Shown one piece after another: positions 24,386-35,465 of a stretch of DNA of 64,000 nucleotides (the stretch's first letter is position 1; each line of letters begins with the position of its first letter). Source of the stretch: Cucumis sativus (Eukaryota; Streptophyta; Magnoliopsida; Cucurbitales; Cucurbitaceae); contig NC_026655.2 in NCBI RefSeq assembly GCF_000004075.3, positions 3,348,001 to 3,412,000 on the forward strand, read 5' to 3'. Under the pieces are notes generated by a model. The model saw only the letters and a program-made list of their open reading frames with translations. It did no database searches and was not told the DNA's origin. A program made the position numbers and the translations under genes.

Positions 24386-24547
24386 ATATAACAATATTTT
24401 AAAAAATTAACAAATATAGTAAAATTTGTTCAATTATATCAATGATAGACGGTATCTATCATTAATAGATCATACGAATCTAACAGCGCTACAAGTCTAT
24501 GAGTCATAGTTTTGCTATATTTGTAATTTTTTTTAAATGTTGCTATA
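24386..24547. mobile_element. MITE-like foldback element, copy 1
   Basis: The left end TATAACAATATTTTAAAAAA pairs with the reverse complement of the right end, TATAGCAACATTTAAAAAAA. The interior carries GATAGACGGTATCTATCATT and a TTTGCTATATTTGTAATTTT arm. A second copy lies at 31232-31381. It is about 160 bp and has no coding capacity. The resemblance to short repeats common in cucurbit introns is from memory. Confidence 0.55.
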
Positions 24548-26329
24548 TTCATAATTATTATTCATAAAATGATCATCAATTACAATTACCTTCTTTTACT
24601 TGTGTCTAAAAAATTCTTAAACTTTAAAAAATAAAAAATTATCTTTATATCCCTCTCCATAAAAATTAAAACTAAAAACAATCTGAAAACAACTATTGAA
24701 CTAGAAGTTCCATCGTGCTATTAAGATATGAATAAAAATTATTGTCATTTATTTACATTTTATCACATATGATGTCATACGTTTTATTACCTCTTTATAT
24801 GGATCGTGTTTATGTATTTGAAGTTATTTTAAACTTAACATTGTATTTTAACATTTAAAAGTTTAAGAGTGTTCTTAAACAAGAAGACACCGAGCTCAAC
24901 TTCAAGAATAAACGGAACTACTAAAAATATATATATTTAAACCAACGTTGACATGAAAAAATAAAAAATAAACTAAGGTAGTCACGTTTTTAAAAGTATT
25001 GTTAAAGAAGAAAAAAACAGTATGAACAGAGAGAAAATAAAACAAAAGATTTAGAAAAATAAGGGCAGTAGTTTGTGGCGTTACACAGACGAATAGATGT
25101 GATATACACATGTAAAATTAGGCCATAATGCAGACTATAGGTATTCTCCTTTCTTTTTATATAAATAATGTATGACTACAAGTTTTATAAATGAAATTCT
25201 GCAAAGTTTGACATTTCATAAATAGTTTACTCCCTACCTTGCGCCCGCCTGCATGGACTTGGTCCACTCCCTATTCTATTTTGTCCGTTTCTTCTAATAT
25301 TCTAAGAAAATAACCAACTTATCATTTATATTCATAAGAAGTCATTCATTTTAATATACTTTGTAGTTCTTAACTAGTTTTTTAATTTATTGATTTCTTT
25401 TTCTTTAATTTAACCCAACACTATTAAAATTTTGATTTCCTTTTATTTAAAAAAAAGCTATTTTTAATAGTTTTAAAAATGGTCGAAACCACGGTAAAAA
25501 TGTAGTGTGGGTGTAGAGATGATTCAAGCTTGAAGTCACATATACACAAAACTTAGTTCTAAATCCTATAAAATATTTTTTCACTACTTTTTTTTTTTGT
25601 AACAAACAAATGGGCAGTAGTTTGAAAACCAAAAGGTAAATAAACAACTATAAAGAAAGGAGATATGGACAATGAAAATACTACATATGTGGGTACAATT
25701 ATATTGAGGATAGTATTTTAAGTAACACAAGAGGTAATCAAATTTAGAATTATGTATAACTTTTACCATTAGTTTGAGTAACCTTTTCGATTGTGCATAA
25801 ATAATTTCATCAAATTAAGTGGACAAGAAACGTAGACATTTTAATACATACATTCAATATGAAACTAGACTTGAGATCTATTGGATTATAAAATATGTTT
25901 AGTAGATCGAGGTATTTTTAAAAGTAACAAAAATAGGATAATTATATTAGGAGAATGGGCCTTTGGGGGCTAAAGAGGGAATGGTGGGGGTGGGGAGGAA
26001 GGATTTAATTATGAGAATTAAAAATAGAGGAGGAAGGGTAATTGTGGAAAACAAGGGTAGTTTTGACTTTTGACTTTGGATTATAGGGGCATTTGTGGAA
26101 ATGAGACGGTTTAAAAGGACGTGGAGATGGGGCCGCCTTCAATTATACCAAACTCATTTAATCAGTTTCCAAATTTGCCCTACAATACACACCTCTCAAT
26201 CAAGGTGTTCGTTTAACTTTAATAATATATATAAATTTTGAGGTAGGTATGTTTGAAATTTAAATGTAACAATTTTGAACTTTTATAATCATTAGAAACT
26301 ATAAACGGAAAAAAAATAAAATTATGCAA

Positions 26330-26475
26330 CCCAACGACCTATTCCATATTTTAGAGGTTGGGTTGGATTAAGTTATAAACTAAATTTAGGTTATTCGGGT
26401 TATCAACTCAAATAACTCAAAAATATAGGTTGGGTCGAGAATGTCTCTCAACCCAAGCCGATTTCAACCCTAGTA
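26330..26475. repeat. GGTTGGGTT / AACCCAACC inverted-word repeat
   Basis: The block runs from GAGGTTGGGTTGGATTAAG through GGTTATCAACTC and AGGTTGGGTCGAGA to CTCAACCCAAGCC. It has the texture of a short dispersed non-autonomous repeat. Class and boundaries are not determined. Confidence 0.35.
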
Positions 26476-28427
26476 TAATTCATCATCCAACCTAGCAATG
26501 TCACATTTCAACTATAATTAATATGACATTCCATCATGTATCCAAATGTTCATAATATAATTCATTTTTTATAAGATAAAGGTACGAGAAAACGGGAAAA
26601 TCACGTGTGTGTTTTTTTATATTACAAGTGGTATCTTTAAATATTTTTGTTGTAAATGTACTAAGTTTTACTCTATGTTCAATTATAAATTTTTAAACTT
26701 TCCGACTAAACATGAGTGCTAAAATGCCATGAAATTAAGTTTACTATAATATGCTGTTTTTTTGGTTAGAACTTATTTCATCATCAGGTTCACTTTCAAA
26801 TATTCAAGATATAATAGTTGTTAACCTTTTTCACTTTTTATGTTTAGAAATTTAAAAATATGAGAAGCTTATTTTTTTCGATCTAAGTTATATACCTTCG
26901 GATTTACTTGCTAAACGTTACCAAACACTTATTTAAACACTTAAAAAGTCAATCAAAACATACATTATTAATTTATACATTTTCTAAACAAATAGTTTAA
27001 ACTCAATTTGATAATTAATTGAGTTTTTAAAATTACGTTTGTTTTATCTATCATCTTTTGCTCGTGTTTTTTAAAAAATATTTACGATACTTTAATTATT
27101 TAGCTAATTTCTAAAACCAATAACATATTTTTAAATTTTAGTTTTTTATTTTCAGAATTTGACTTTAGTTTTTTACCAACAAATATTAAAAACAATAGAT
27201 GAAGTAAATGCCTATGGTCTATGGATTTAATTTTTAAAATAGACAACAAAAAATCAAATGCTATCCTACAACTTTTAATAATTGACTTTTTTTTTTTTTT
27301 TTTGAAGTGTTTGTTAGTTGGTTAATAAAAAATGTTAACCAATTGGAATAAAAATGTAAGAAAACATTATAAAACGAGAAAGGTAATACAATAATCAATA
27401 TAAAATTTGTAGTTTGTATCTTGACAATATATTAATGTTAATGCATCTCCCTAAAAGTTTAATTGCATTTAATTTTGTGACAATTTTTATATGCTCGTTC
27501 TTTTAAATAAACGGTTTAAAATTGGATCATACGAAGATAAATGCATATATGCACTGAAGTATTACAATGTTTTAAATAATACGTCATACAATCGATAAAT
27601 AAATAAAATAAAAAATGTAAAGAAATAGAAAAATCAACACCGACATTTACACGGCTTGCTAGAAAGAACAATTTAAAATACAAACCACAAACACATAGAC
27701 TTGTAGAATTTAAATTTATTAGCACTAATCTAAACTTTATGGTAAAAAATGTAATTAAAGTAAATGTGTCAACTCACACATTTGGGATATATTTATCTTA
27801 TGTGATGCATTGGTCATTTTGGGTGTATTTGATCTATGGAGTTGTAAATCACACTACTAAATAAATATCAATTTCATATTTTTTTTCAAGTTAAGTAGCT
27901 CACAACTTTGACCCTATGTTTGGATTAAAATAATTGAAAAAAATGTAAGATATTGTAATTTGAAAATTGAGAAAGATCTGCTACAAATATGTTTAAAGTT
28001 TTATGGTTGAATGGTAACTAAAGTGAAAGAAAATGAATACGTTTAAAATTTAATGTTTGGATAGAACTTCTGCTCATAATAATATATTATTGCCTTGTGC
28101 ATGTATTTTTTTCTATAGGTGTATTATATAGTTAAACATGATGGATTGAGAATGGTTGGAAACAAATGTTATTGTTGTTGTGTTATGTCGAACCACTACT
28201 TTAAAAGTAAAATTCGATGTGATTTGATGCTAAATCGTATATGTCGGTTGTTTCCAAGGTTAATACAACTTCCGACTCAATCCACTCAAAATTGCTTAGA
28301 GAATAAATTAGGGTTTCTCTTACAAGAAAGAGAACTCAATCTCACAAAACATTTATCTTTAATATATATATATAAAATATGGTTTTAGAACAATAATAAT
28401 TATTAAAATATTAGTTGTAGAAGAGTT

Positions 28428-28760
28428 GTTCATTTTTCGGGGTCTCGAAGGGGCGTGGAAACACATAAAAACTCTGGAATGGAAATGGAAAAGAGATGTA
28501 ACTCCAGTTCCTTCGGAAATGGTAAGATCTTTGGCACAAGAAGAAGGGGTTGATCCATATCATCTTGACTGGGTTCTGATTTCTCTATTTTTTTAATAAT
28601 ACCGAGTTGGGTTCTTTTCCTACCCGTATCGAATAGAACATGCTGAGCCAAATCTTCTTCATGTAAAACCTGCTTTATTTAGATCGGGAAAATCGTACGG
28701 TTTTATGAAACCGTGTGCTATGGCTCGAATCCGTAGTCAATCCTATTTACGACATCAAAT
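28428..28760. other. Plastid-like fragment (putative NUPT)
   Basis: From about TTTTCGGGGTCTCGAAGGGG to AATCCGTAGTCAATCC the sequence closely resembles plastid genome sequence as I remember it. It contrasts with its AT-rich flanks, and its minus-strand frame includes AQHVLFDTGRKRTQLGI. I cannot place it within the plastome with confidence. Insertions or deletions break any frame, as expected for nuclear plastid DNA. Confidence 0.55.
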
Positions 28761-29105
28761 AACCAAAACATTTAGAAAAAACCGTTAATGACACTAAATT
28801 TTTGGATAATGTAATTATAAGTTATGGAAAAGGTATCGTCTAATGTTGTGACTTTTTTTTTTTTTTTTTTTTGCTATTTATGCAAAAACATCCATAATTA
28901 TAAAAGAGTAATTCACAGTAAACAAAAAAAAAACGACTCGAAGGAGATTGTATAGAAAAGTTTAAAATAATTTACAAAAAGCAATTATAAGTGTCAATAG
29001 ATCCGACAAAAGGCAATCGAAATTGGAAATAAAACAAGCGGATGCGGATGCGAGGCCGGTAATGGAATCGAAAGGGGCGGATATTTTCACTGGCGGACTG
29101 GCGAA

Positions 29106-32100
29106 ATGTTGAGTGGTGGCAAGTTCCAACTGTGTCTACTCACCGCAGCACCATCCAACTTGGCCTCATCGTCATCGCTCTTCTCAACTTCTCTAATTCA
29201 TCCAAGAAGGTTCGACAACATCAACAAACGTTTCTCCTTTCCTCATCCATCAACTCCGAGTTTAGATTGCATTCGTTGCTGTATTTCACAATCTCAGTCC
29301 ATGGAGATCAACACTGAAAGCAAGCAACACGACGAGGTCCCTAACAGCCTCAACTTCCTCTCCGTCAGACCTTACGTCCCTCCGTCCTGGGCCTCACACC
29401 TTAATCCAATCCCCACCCACCTCTCTTCTCTTGCCCGTGTAAGTTTACTCTTCCTAGTTTCTTTTCCCGCTTGCCTCTTCCTGGGTCTATTGCAATTATT
29501 GCTTCCTTAAGAACATCGTTGTAGTTGGTTACTGATTACAATTTTGGCATCAGCTTCCCACTCCCATTCACAAGTGGAACCTTCCTAATCTGCCCAACAA
29601 CACAGAGGTCTGGCTCAAGGTACATCATTCTGACTCAACTTCAACTATTTTCTTTTACAGAAACTCGTTTGATTGTCTTCCCGCCAACGTGGTAATGGAT
29701 GCGTTACATCCATCATTTCTCTGTTAGAGTGTTTGTACATTTACTGTTTATTGTTTCTCTGTGATACGTTTTGTGCTCCACTCTATTTATTCAATAAGAT
29801 GAACTCTCTTTAATTTGATAGGCTATTACATCATGCACGGCACTTTTAAGAATTTTGCCCCGTTTCATACTTCCTCAGAACATAATTTTGCCGGTGGCCT
29901 TTCTGCTGATTTACGGAACTCTGCTTTCCGTGTCCGAAAATTGATTGAGAGTTCTATGATCAGATTGACAGTTTTTCGTTTGAAGAGAATTTTGTATGTG
30001 AAACTTTCAGGCGCATGAGCAACATTAAAGAACAATATAGGACCATAAAATAAATAATATATCAACTGATGGAGGGAGTACATAAGCTTTTCTGGCTTCA
30101 CCATGCCTTCACTTTAATGGTATTTTCATATTTCTTCTATCCACAATTGAAGTATCTGTTCATGCGTGACTGCACTTTTGCCCAAGGACTTCAGAGTCAC
30201 ACTTCGATGTCCTTATCAATAAAATATTTCAATTCCAATTTTGAGTCCCTCTTAGATATAATATTAAATCTGCCATCATCCACTAGTTTAAGCTATTGGG
30301 CTGAGTTGGTGATTTAAGATGGTATTAAAGTAGTGTGGTTTGGGATGTCCTGGTTCAAGACTCTGCATTGTTGTTTCCTTTTAATTTAATATTCATTTTC
30401 ATTTTTTGGATATTTATTCATATTTCTAACCCACAAGAGAGGGGAATTAGATATAATATCTAATTTTGTTTCTAAATGTACCTAGCTTAGTTATTCTTGT
30501 TTAACTTTTTTTTTTTTCCTTATTTACTTGTTTACACTAATGAAATATTCCTGGCAAAATGAATACAGCGTGATGATCTTTCAGGAATGCAATTGAGTGG
30601 AAATAAAGTCAGAAAATTAGAATTCTTGATAGCAGATGCTTTGCAGCAGGGTGCTGACTGTATTATAACTATAGGAGGCATCCAAAGCAATCACTGTCGT
30701 GCTACTGCTGTGGCTGCAAAGTATTTCAATCTAGACACATATCTAATTCTACGCACTTCAAAGGTTATCATTATTTTCCCTCTGTTTTCAACTTATTTAC
30801 TTAAAATATGCTTGTTTTGCATTTTTTAAAATGACCTCTCTCAGGATTTTTCTAAGTTATGACTTGATAACCAATGTTACGTCCCTGATGCAGGTCCTTG
30901 TGAATGAAGACCCCGGATTGACTGGAAATCTTCTTGTTGAGCGGTTAGTCGGAGCTCATGTCGAACTTATCTCAAAAGAAGAGTATGCAAAAATTGGAAG
31001 CGTGGTTTGTTGATTTCTTCTCTGTTACCATTTCTTTTTTTGGTTTTTAGAAGCAGTTCATTCTCCTATTGATCAGTTGACAGCTTCTCTAATTCTAGAC
31101 TGATAGATGTTATAAGAATCATGGAGCTCACTAGTTTCTCTTTTCTCCTGAACAAAAGTAACTCCTTGAGAGCTTATTACCTTCTTTTGGTAATTATAAT
31201 AGGTAACAATTTTAGGGATAATAATTAAGTATATAGCAACATTTTTCAAAAAATTGCAAATATAACGAAATCTATCAGCGATAAACTTCTATTTGCGAAA
31301 TGGTCTATCAACTAGAATTCTATCATTGACAGACTCTTATAAGCTTTGCTATATTTATAATTTTATAAAAATGTTGCTATAGATGTTAATGTTTTGAATC
31401 TAATTACTATATTCTATCATTGATAGACTCTGATAGGTTTAGCTATATTTACAATTTTTTTAAAATGTTGCTATGTATGCTAATATTTTAAATCTAATTG
31501 CCATATTTTCAACTGTTTTTTTCTTTTTATATATTGCAGGATATTTGACTAATCCTATTGCTAAGTTTACTGTTACTCTTATGAGTTTGTAAGGCTCATG
31601 AAGCAATGTCTGCGTATTTTTTTATGATCATGTTCATATGCTTTTGGCACCTGCTAATATTGTGTTAAACATACTTGAATCTTGTTTCAGCGTTCTAGTT
31701 CTTTGATATTAGGTAGTCCTTCTTTCACTTCAAATTGGCTAGAGTCTCAGCATTTACCTGGTTGTTACGAGACAAAATATTCTGCCAATTTCTTTTACAT
31801 ACCAAATAGTAGATTCACGAGGGTTTCGTTTTCCTCACGTCTTTCTTTACTTAATCAATATTTATATATTTTTTTTGTTTTGCATTTTATTCTGATAAGA
31901 AGTGTATTGCTTTAATCGACTGTGGTTACTCTTTACCCACTTATTTACTTGGGATATGACGCTCTTCACTCTTCTATACATTTCCATTGCTTTGTTTTTA
32001 GTTTGTTTATTTCAACATCTGTTTGATGCTTTTTCTTCTTTGGTTCCAATTTCAGGCACTAACAGATTTTCTAAAGTCAAAATTAGTTGCTGAAGGAAGA

Positions 32101-34078
32101 AAGCCATATGTTATTCCTGTTGGAGGTTCAAATTCCCTTGGAACTTGGTAAGAATTGGTTGTGCTTGTTTCCTCTTGTCCACTATATTAGGTGTGGTTGG
32201 ATTTGATGATGATAGTATGCTGGCTGTTCTCTGCAAAAGAATAGAACAAGCATGGTTAAGGAGCATAAATAATCTTCTAGATTTCATTCTAGATAGTCGT
32301 TGGTTTTCTTCCTTCTTCCTTTCAAACTTCTACTTCACATTGGGATCATATTCTACCACCATTTTTTATTCTTCCTCGAGATTTTTGCTTTTCTGATAGT
32401 TCTTTTACTTCATCACGGTCTTGTTAGGTTTTTAACTTTCAATTTCTGATTCATAAGAGGATTTTTTATTGTTCTTTATTCTTGTAATTATGTTCGTATT
32501 AAAATATATCTTTGTTTTATGGGAAAAATTATTTTTGCATTAGTTGCAACAAAAAAGCATCCAGCTCCACTTTATTTCTTCTTCTCCCTTCTTGAACCTA
32601 TTTTGCCATGCTAGTACGCCCCGCCCCCACCCCCCTTGAGAACAGTAATATGTGTAAATGCTTGAGTATTAAGTTTATTGATTTACTGTCAGTTAAGGAG
32701 ACATTATCATTCGAATATATATTGCATAATAATCATCTGTACATCTTCTCCGTCTCTCGCTTTCTCTCTGTTATTATAATTAATATAGCAAATGTGTTTT
32801 GGTTATGTTCAGGGGCTACATCGAAGCAATTAGGGAGCTTGAACAGCAACTGGATTCCGGAAATGGCAAGATTAAATTTGATGATATTGTAGTAGCTTGT
32901 GGCAGGTTCTTCTTCTTCTTTTGGTCGATGGGATCACTTGGTCCATTTTCCCTGTTTAGTTTCTTTTTATTAACTAGGTCGTGGGCTTCATGCTGAATAA
33001 TTCACAAGTTTTCTGTGACAGGTGATAAGAATCATTTTTTTAATCTTTGATGTTTTGCTTTTGTTTATTTTCAGTGGGGGCACAGTCGCTGGTTTATCAT
33101 TGGGATCATGGTTGAGCACATTGAAGACAAAAGTATGATATCTTTTTTTCTTTCTAAAATTTTTGCATTGTTGCTCTTTACATCTTAGTTCCTCACATTG
33201 TAAGTTTGTTGAATCTACAGATTCGTGCGTTCTCTGTTTGTGATGATCCTGATTACTTTTACGAGTTTGTTCAAGGTTTACTTGATGGGCTTCATGCTGG
33301 TGTCGACTCACGCGATATAGTTGAAATACAAAATGTAAGTAGGACTTTTAGTATGAAAGGTTGTTGGTTTGCTCACGTTTGGCAGCACCATTTATGTTGT
33401 GATGTTGAGGTGAAACCTTTCCCGTAGTGTCACATGTTCTTTGGAGCCTAATCTCCGATCTAGAGATACAAAGCACATCTTTCTTCTTCGGTTCTTCCCT
33501 TCTCTTTGTGATAGTTTAGATCTTTCATCTCCATAAAAGAAACTTGAGAGGAACTCTCTTCTTCTCGTTCTCTGATTAGGCAAAGGGTCTTGGCTATGCA
33601 ATCAACACGCCTGATGAGCTTAATTTCGTAAAAGAAGTTGCAGAATCAACCGGCGTTGTTCTTGATCCAGTATACAGGTATGTTGGTATTTATAACTAGT
33701 CAAGTTCATAGTTTATGCTCAAATTGACGACAGACCATCTTGTATTTCTTTTTAAAATTGTAGTTCATCTTGTAAACCGTTGATATGTTTGCATGGTTTT
33801 TATACGAAGGTATGCATAGAGTAAAATGTAATGGCTTTGTTTTTTTCCCCTTTCTCTATGACATTATTTTCAGCGGGAAAGCAGCTTATGGTATGATGAA
33901 AGACATGGCAGAAAATCCAAAGAAGTGGGAAGGCAGGAAGATTCTGTTCATTCACACAGGAGGGTTGTTGGGACTATATGACAAAGCTGATCAGATCAAT
34001 TCAACGCTGGGGAAATGGCATCGTTTGGACGTTAATGAGACTGTGCCACGAATTGATGGAGTTGGGAAAATGTTCTAG
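29106..34078 (+). CDS. DCD: D-cysteine desulfhydrase (PLP-dependent, ACC deaminase family)
   Basis: Fold-type II PLP enzyme degrading D-cysteine to pyruvate, H2S and ammonia. It is called mitochondrial in Arabidopsis (DCD1), and plant members are only weakly or not active as ACC deaminases. Exons: 29106-29438, 29554-29619, 30569-30763, 30894-31004, 32056-32147, 32813-32905, 33075-33132, 33221-33334, 33580-33677, 33874-34078. The total is 1365 nt, 454 aa. Key motifs: [10 protein letters not shown] with the PLP-binding Lys at about residue 146; GGIQSNH at about 169-175; VACGSGGTVAG, the phosphate-binding loop; [22 protein letters not shown]; and C-terminal DGVGKMF. The first 65 residues are Ser/Leu/Arg-rich and fit an organelle transit peptide. 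Met66 (29301) is a plausible second start. The exon junctions preserve frame throughout. Intron 4 contains a foldback element. Confidence 0.95.
31232..31483. mobile_element. MITE-like foldback element, copy 2, with partial tandem duplication
   Basis: The left end TATAGCAACATTTTT (31232) and the right end AAAATGTTGCTATA (to about 31381) are inverted repeats, continued inward as ATTGCAAATATA and TATATTTATAATTTT. The interior has TCTATCAGCGATAAAC and TCTATCATTGACAGAC. A partial second copy of the right half follows (about 31409-31483, again ending AAAATGTTGCTAT), and the flanking GTTAATGTTTTGAATCTAAT is duplicated with it. It lies in DCD intron 4. Confidence 0.65.
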
Positions 34079-34875
34079 AACATCTCGGATCAAAAAGTGT
34101 AGCCACTATTGAAAGACGGGTGCTTTAAGATTTCTTATCAGACATTTTAATTATTAGGGGTTCAAATATATTGTTATGGATTATTGATAATCCAATAATA
34201 TATACCTTGTCTTTATTTTGTATTTGCTAGACGTATCATGAATGCCAATTCGTACCTTATTAGTTGAATAAGGCACCGATTGCTATTTTGAATATCGATA
34301 GTTCCGTATGTAAATTGTTATTGAAAAAAACCTTGAAGCAAGGAAGTGTATAGTTGGTATTTTCCTTTTGTGTTTTCTTTTTAAAGACAACATAATTTTC
34401 AGGGTCTTCCGTTATTCTTTAATTTTTGTCCTCAGCAATTCATCAGGTCTATCCAAGGCTTCAACCAACAATTAGCAACTTCACATCAATTCCAAAATTG
34501 AACTTGAATGGATGTGATCGTGGATGTATAGATTTGGAATGGAGCTTCTGGAGGTTTTGTGGGATCAAAGGAAGGAATGAAGGTAAGTAAAGAATATTTA
34601 TAATTCTAAAGCTTAAAAAAGGCATATTAGCATTAGCACTGTAGATTCCCTCCAAGTTAGGATTATGATTTATAGGCATAGAGAGCAAGAAACAGTGCAC
34701 GCTGAGAATTGCCCTACACATAAAGAAACCACATAACTTCTGTTGTGACACTTGCAAAAGAATATTTCTTCTCATTAAGAAAACCATCTCCGCGAATTTC
34801 CTCTATTATAAGAAAGGGGTCACAACATGGAACTGCATTCAATCAGATTAGCCACGAAGTAATCTAACAAAAACA
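34079..34875. other. Spacer between DCD and the HSP20-like gene
   Basis: This 0.8 kb must hold the DCD 3' UTR and the promoter of the next gene. The open frame on the minus strand here has no family resemblance. A TATA-like CTATTATAAGAAA lies at about 34802-34814, some 60 bp before the next ATG. Confidence 0.6.
34802..34814 (+). promoter_or_regulatory. TATA-like element of the HSP20-like gene
   Basis: CTATTATAAGAAA lies about 62 bp upstream of the ATG at 34876, a reasonable place for a TATA box serving a short leader. The call is from motif and spacing only. Confidence 0.35.
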
Positions 34876-35465
34876 ATGGAGAAAGGTGAACCATCAGATG
34901 TGTTGTACGTGAAATTCGAGCCTTACTGCCAATGGAAAAAAATCGAAGACTCTGATGTTCTTGAGGTTCAACTCCCAGGTATAATTTATCAACTTACGGT
35001 TTTCTCGGCATTCTCATTATATTCCAAGTGATTTGATATTCAAAACTGCACTTGTGAACAGAATTTAAGAAAGAAGAATTGAGGGTTCGGATAAAAAACA
35101 ACTCTATCCTTACGATTTCCGGTGAGCAACTGGCAGCCAAAGATGGGAAGAAGATGCATTTCAACAGAGACATCAAACTTCCAAAGGATGTATTCCCAGA
35201 CGAAATTCGTGCTAAATTCGGTGGCAATATTCTTTCAATCACAATGCCTAAGAAAGCTAGCCCGCCAGAAATTAGCAAACCAAACCCGGACAATGCCTCT
35301 GAGGATAAACTAACACAATCCAATGGTAATGGTAAGCCGAAGAACTTCATATCCAAGTTAAAAAGTCCATTGTCGAGGTTGAAATTTAGCAAGGCAACCG
35401 CAACCGCTATGGCGACGGCTGTGGTGATTCTGGCCGTTGGAGTTTACTACTTGATTAAAAACTAA
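34876..35465 (+). CDS. Membrane-anchored HSP20/alpha-crystallin-like protein (RTM2 type)
   Basis: Two exons, 34876-34978 and 35062-35465, give 507 nt and 168 aa. The N-terminal part is an alpha-crystallin-like domain (about residues 8-105): VLYVKFEPYCQWK, VLEVQLPGEFKKEELRV and SILTISGEQLA, followed by FNRDIKLP and ILSITMPK. A Lys/Ser/Pro-rich linker follows, and the last 25 residues hold a hydrophobic anchor (AMATAVVILAVGVYYLIKN) typical of tail-anchored RTM2-like proteins. Arabidopsis RTM2 limits long-distance movement of potyviruses in phloem and is not heat-induced; whether this homologue does so is unknown. The single intron splits the Gly codon of the EVQLPG motif. Confidence 0.88.

Larger units (their letters stand above)
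24258..29105. other. AT-rich spacer between CNGC and DCD
   Basis: No gene is supported in this 4.8 kb. It contains a short foldback element (24386-24547), a repeat with opposed GGTTGGGTT and AACCCA words at about 26330-26475, a poly-T run near 27288-27303, and a plastid-like fragment (about 28428-28760). The right edge must hold the DCD promoter, where the sequence becomes less AT-rich from about 29030. Confidence 0.7.

Noticed and set aside
29865-30104. Minus-strand open frame in DCD intron 2
   Set aside because: Short, no recognisable domain, and located inside an intron with good splice sites.
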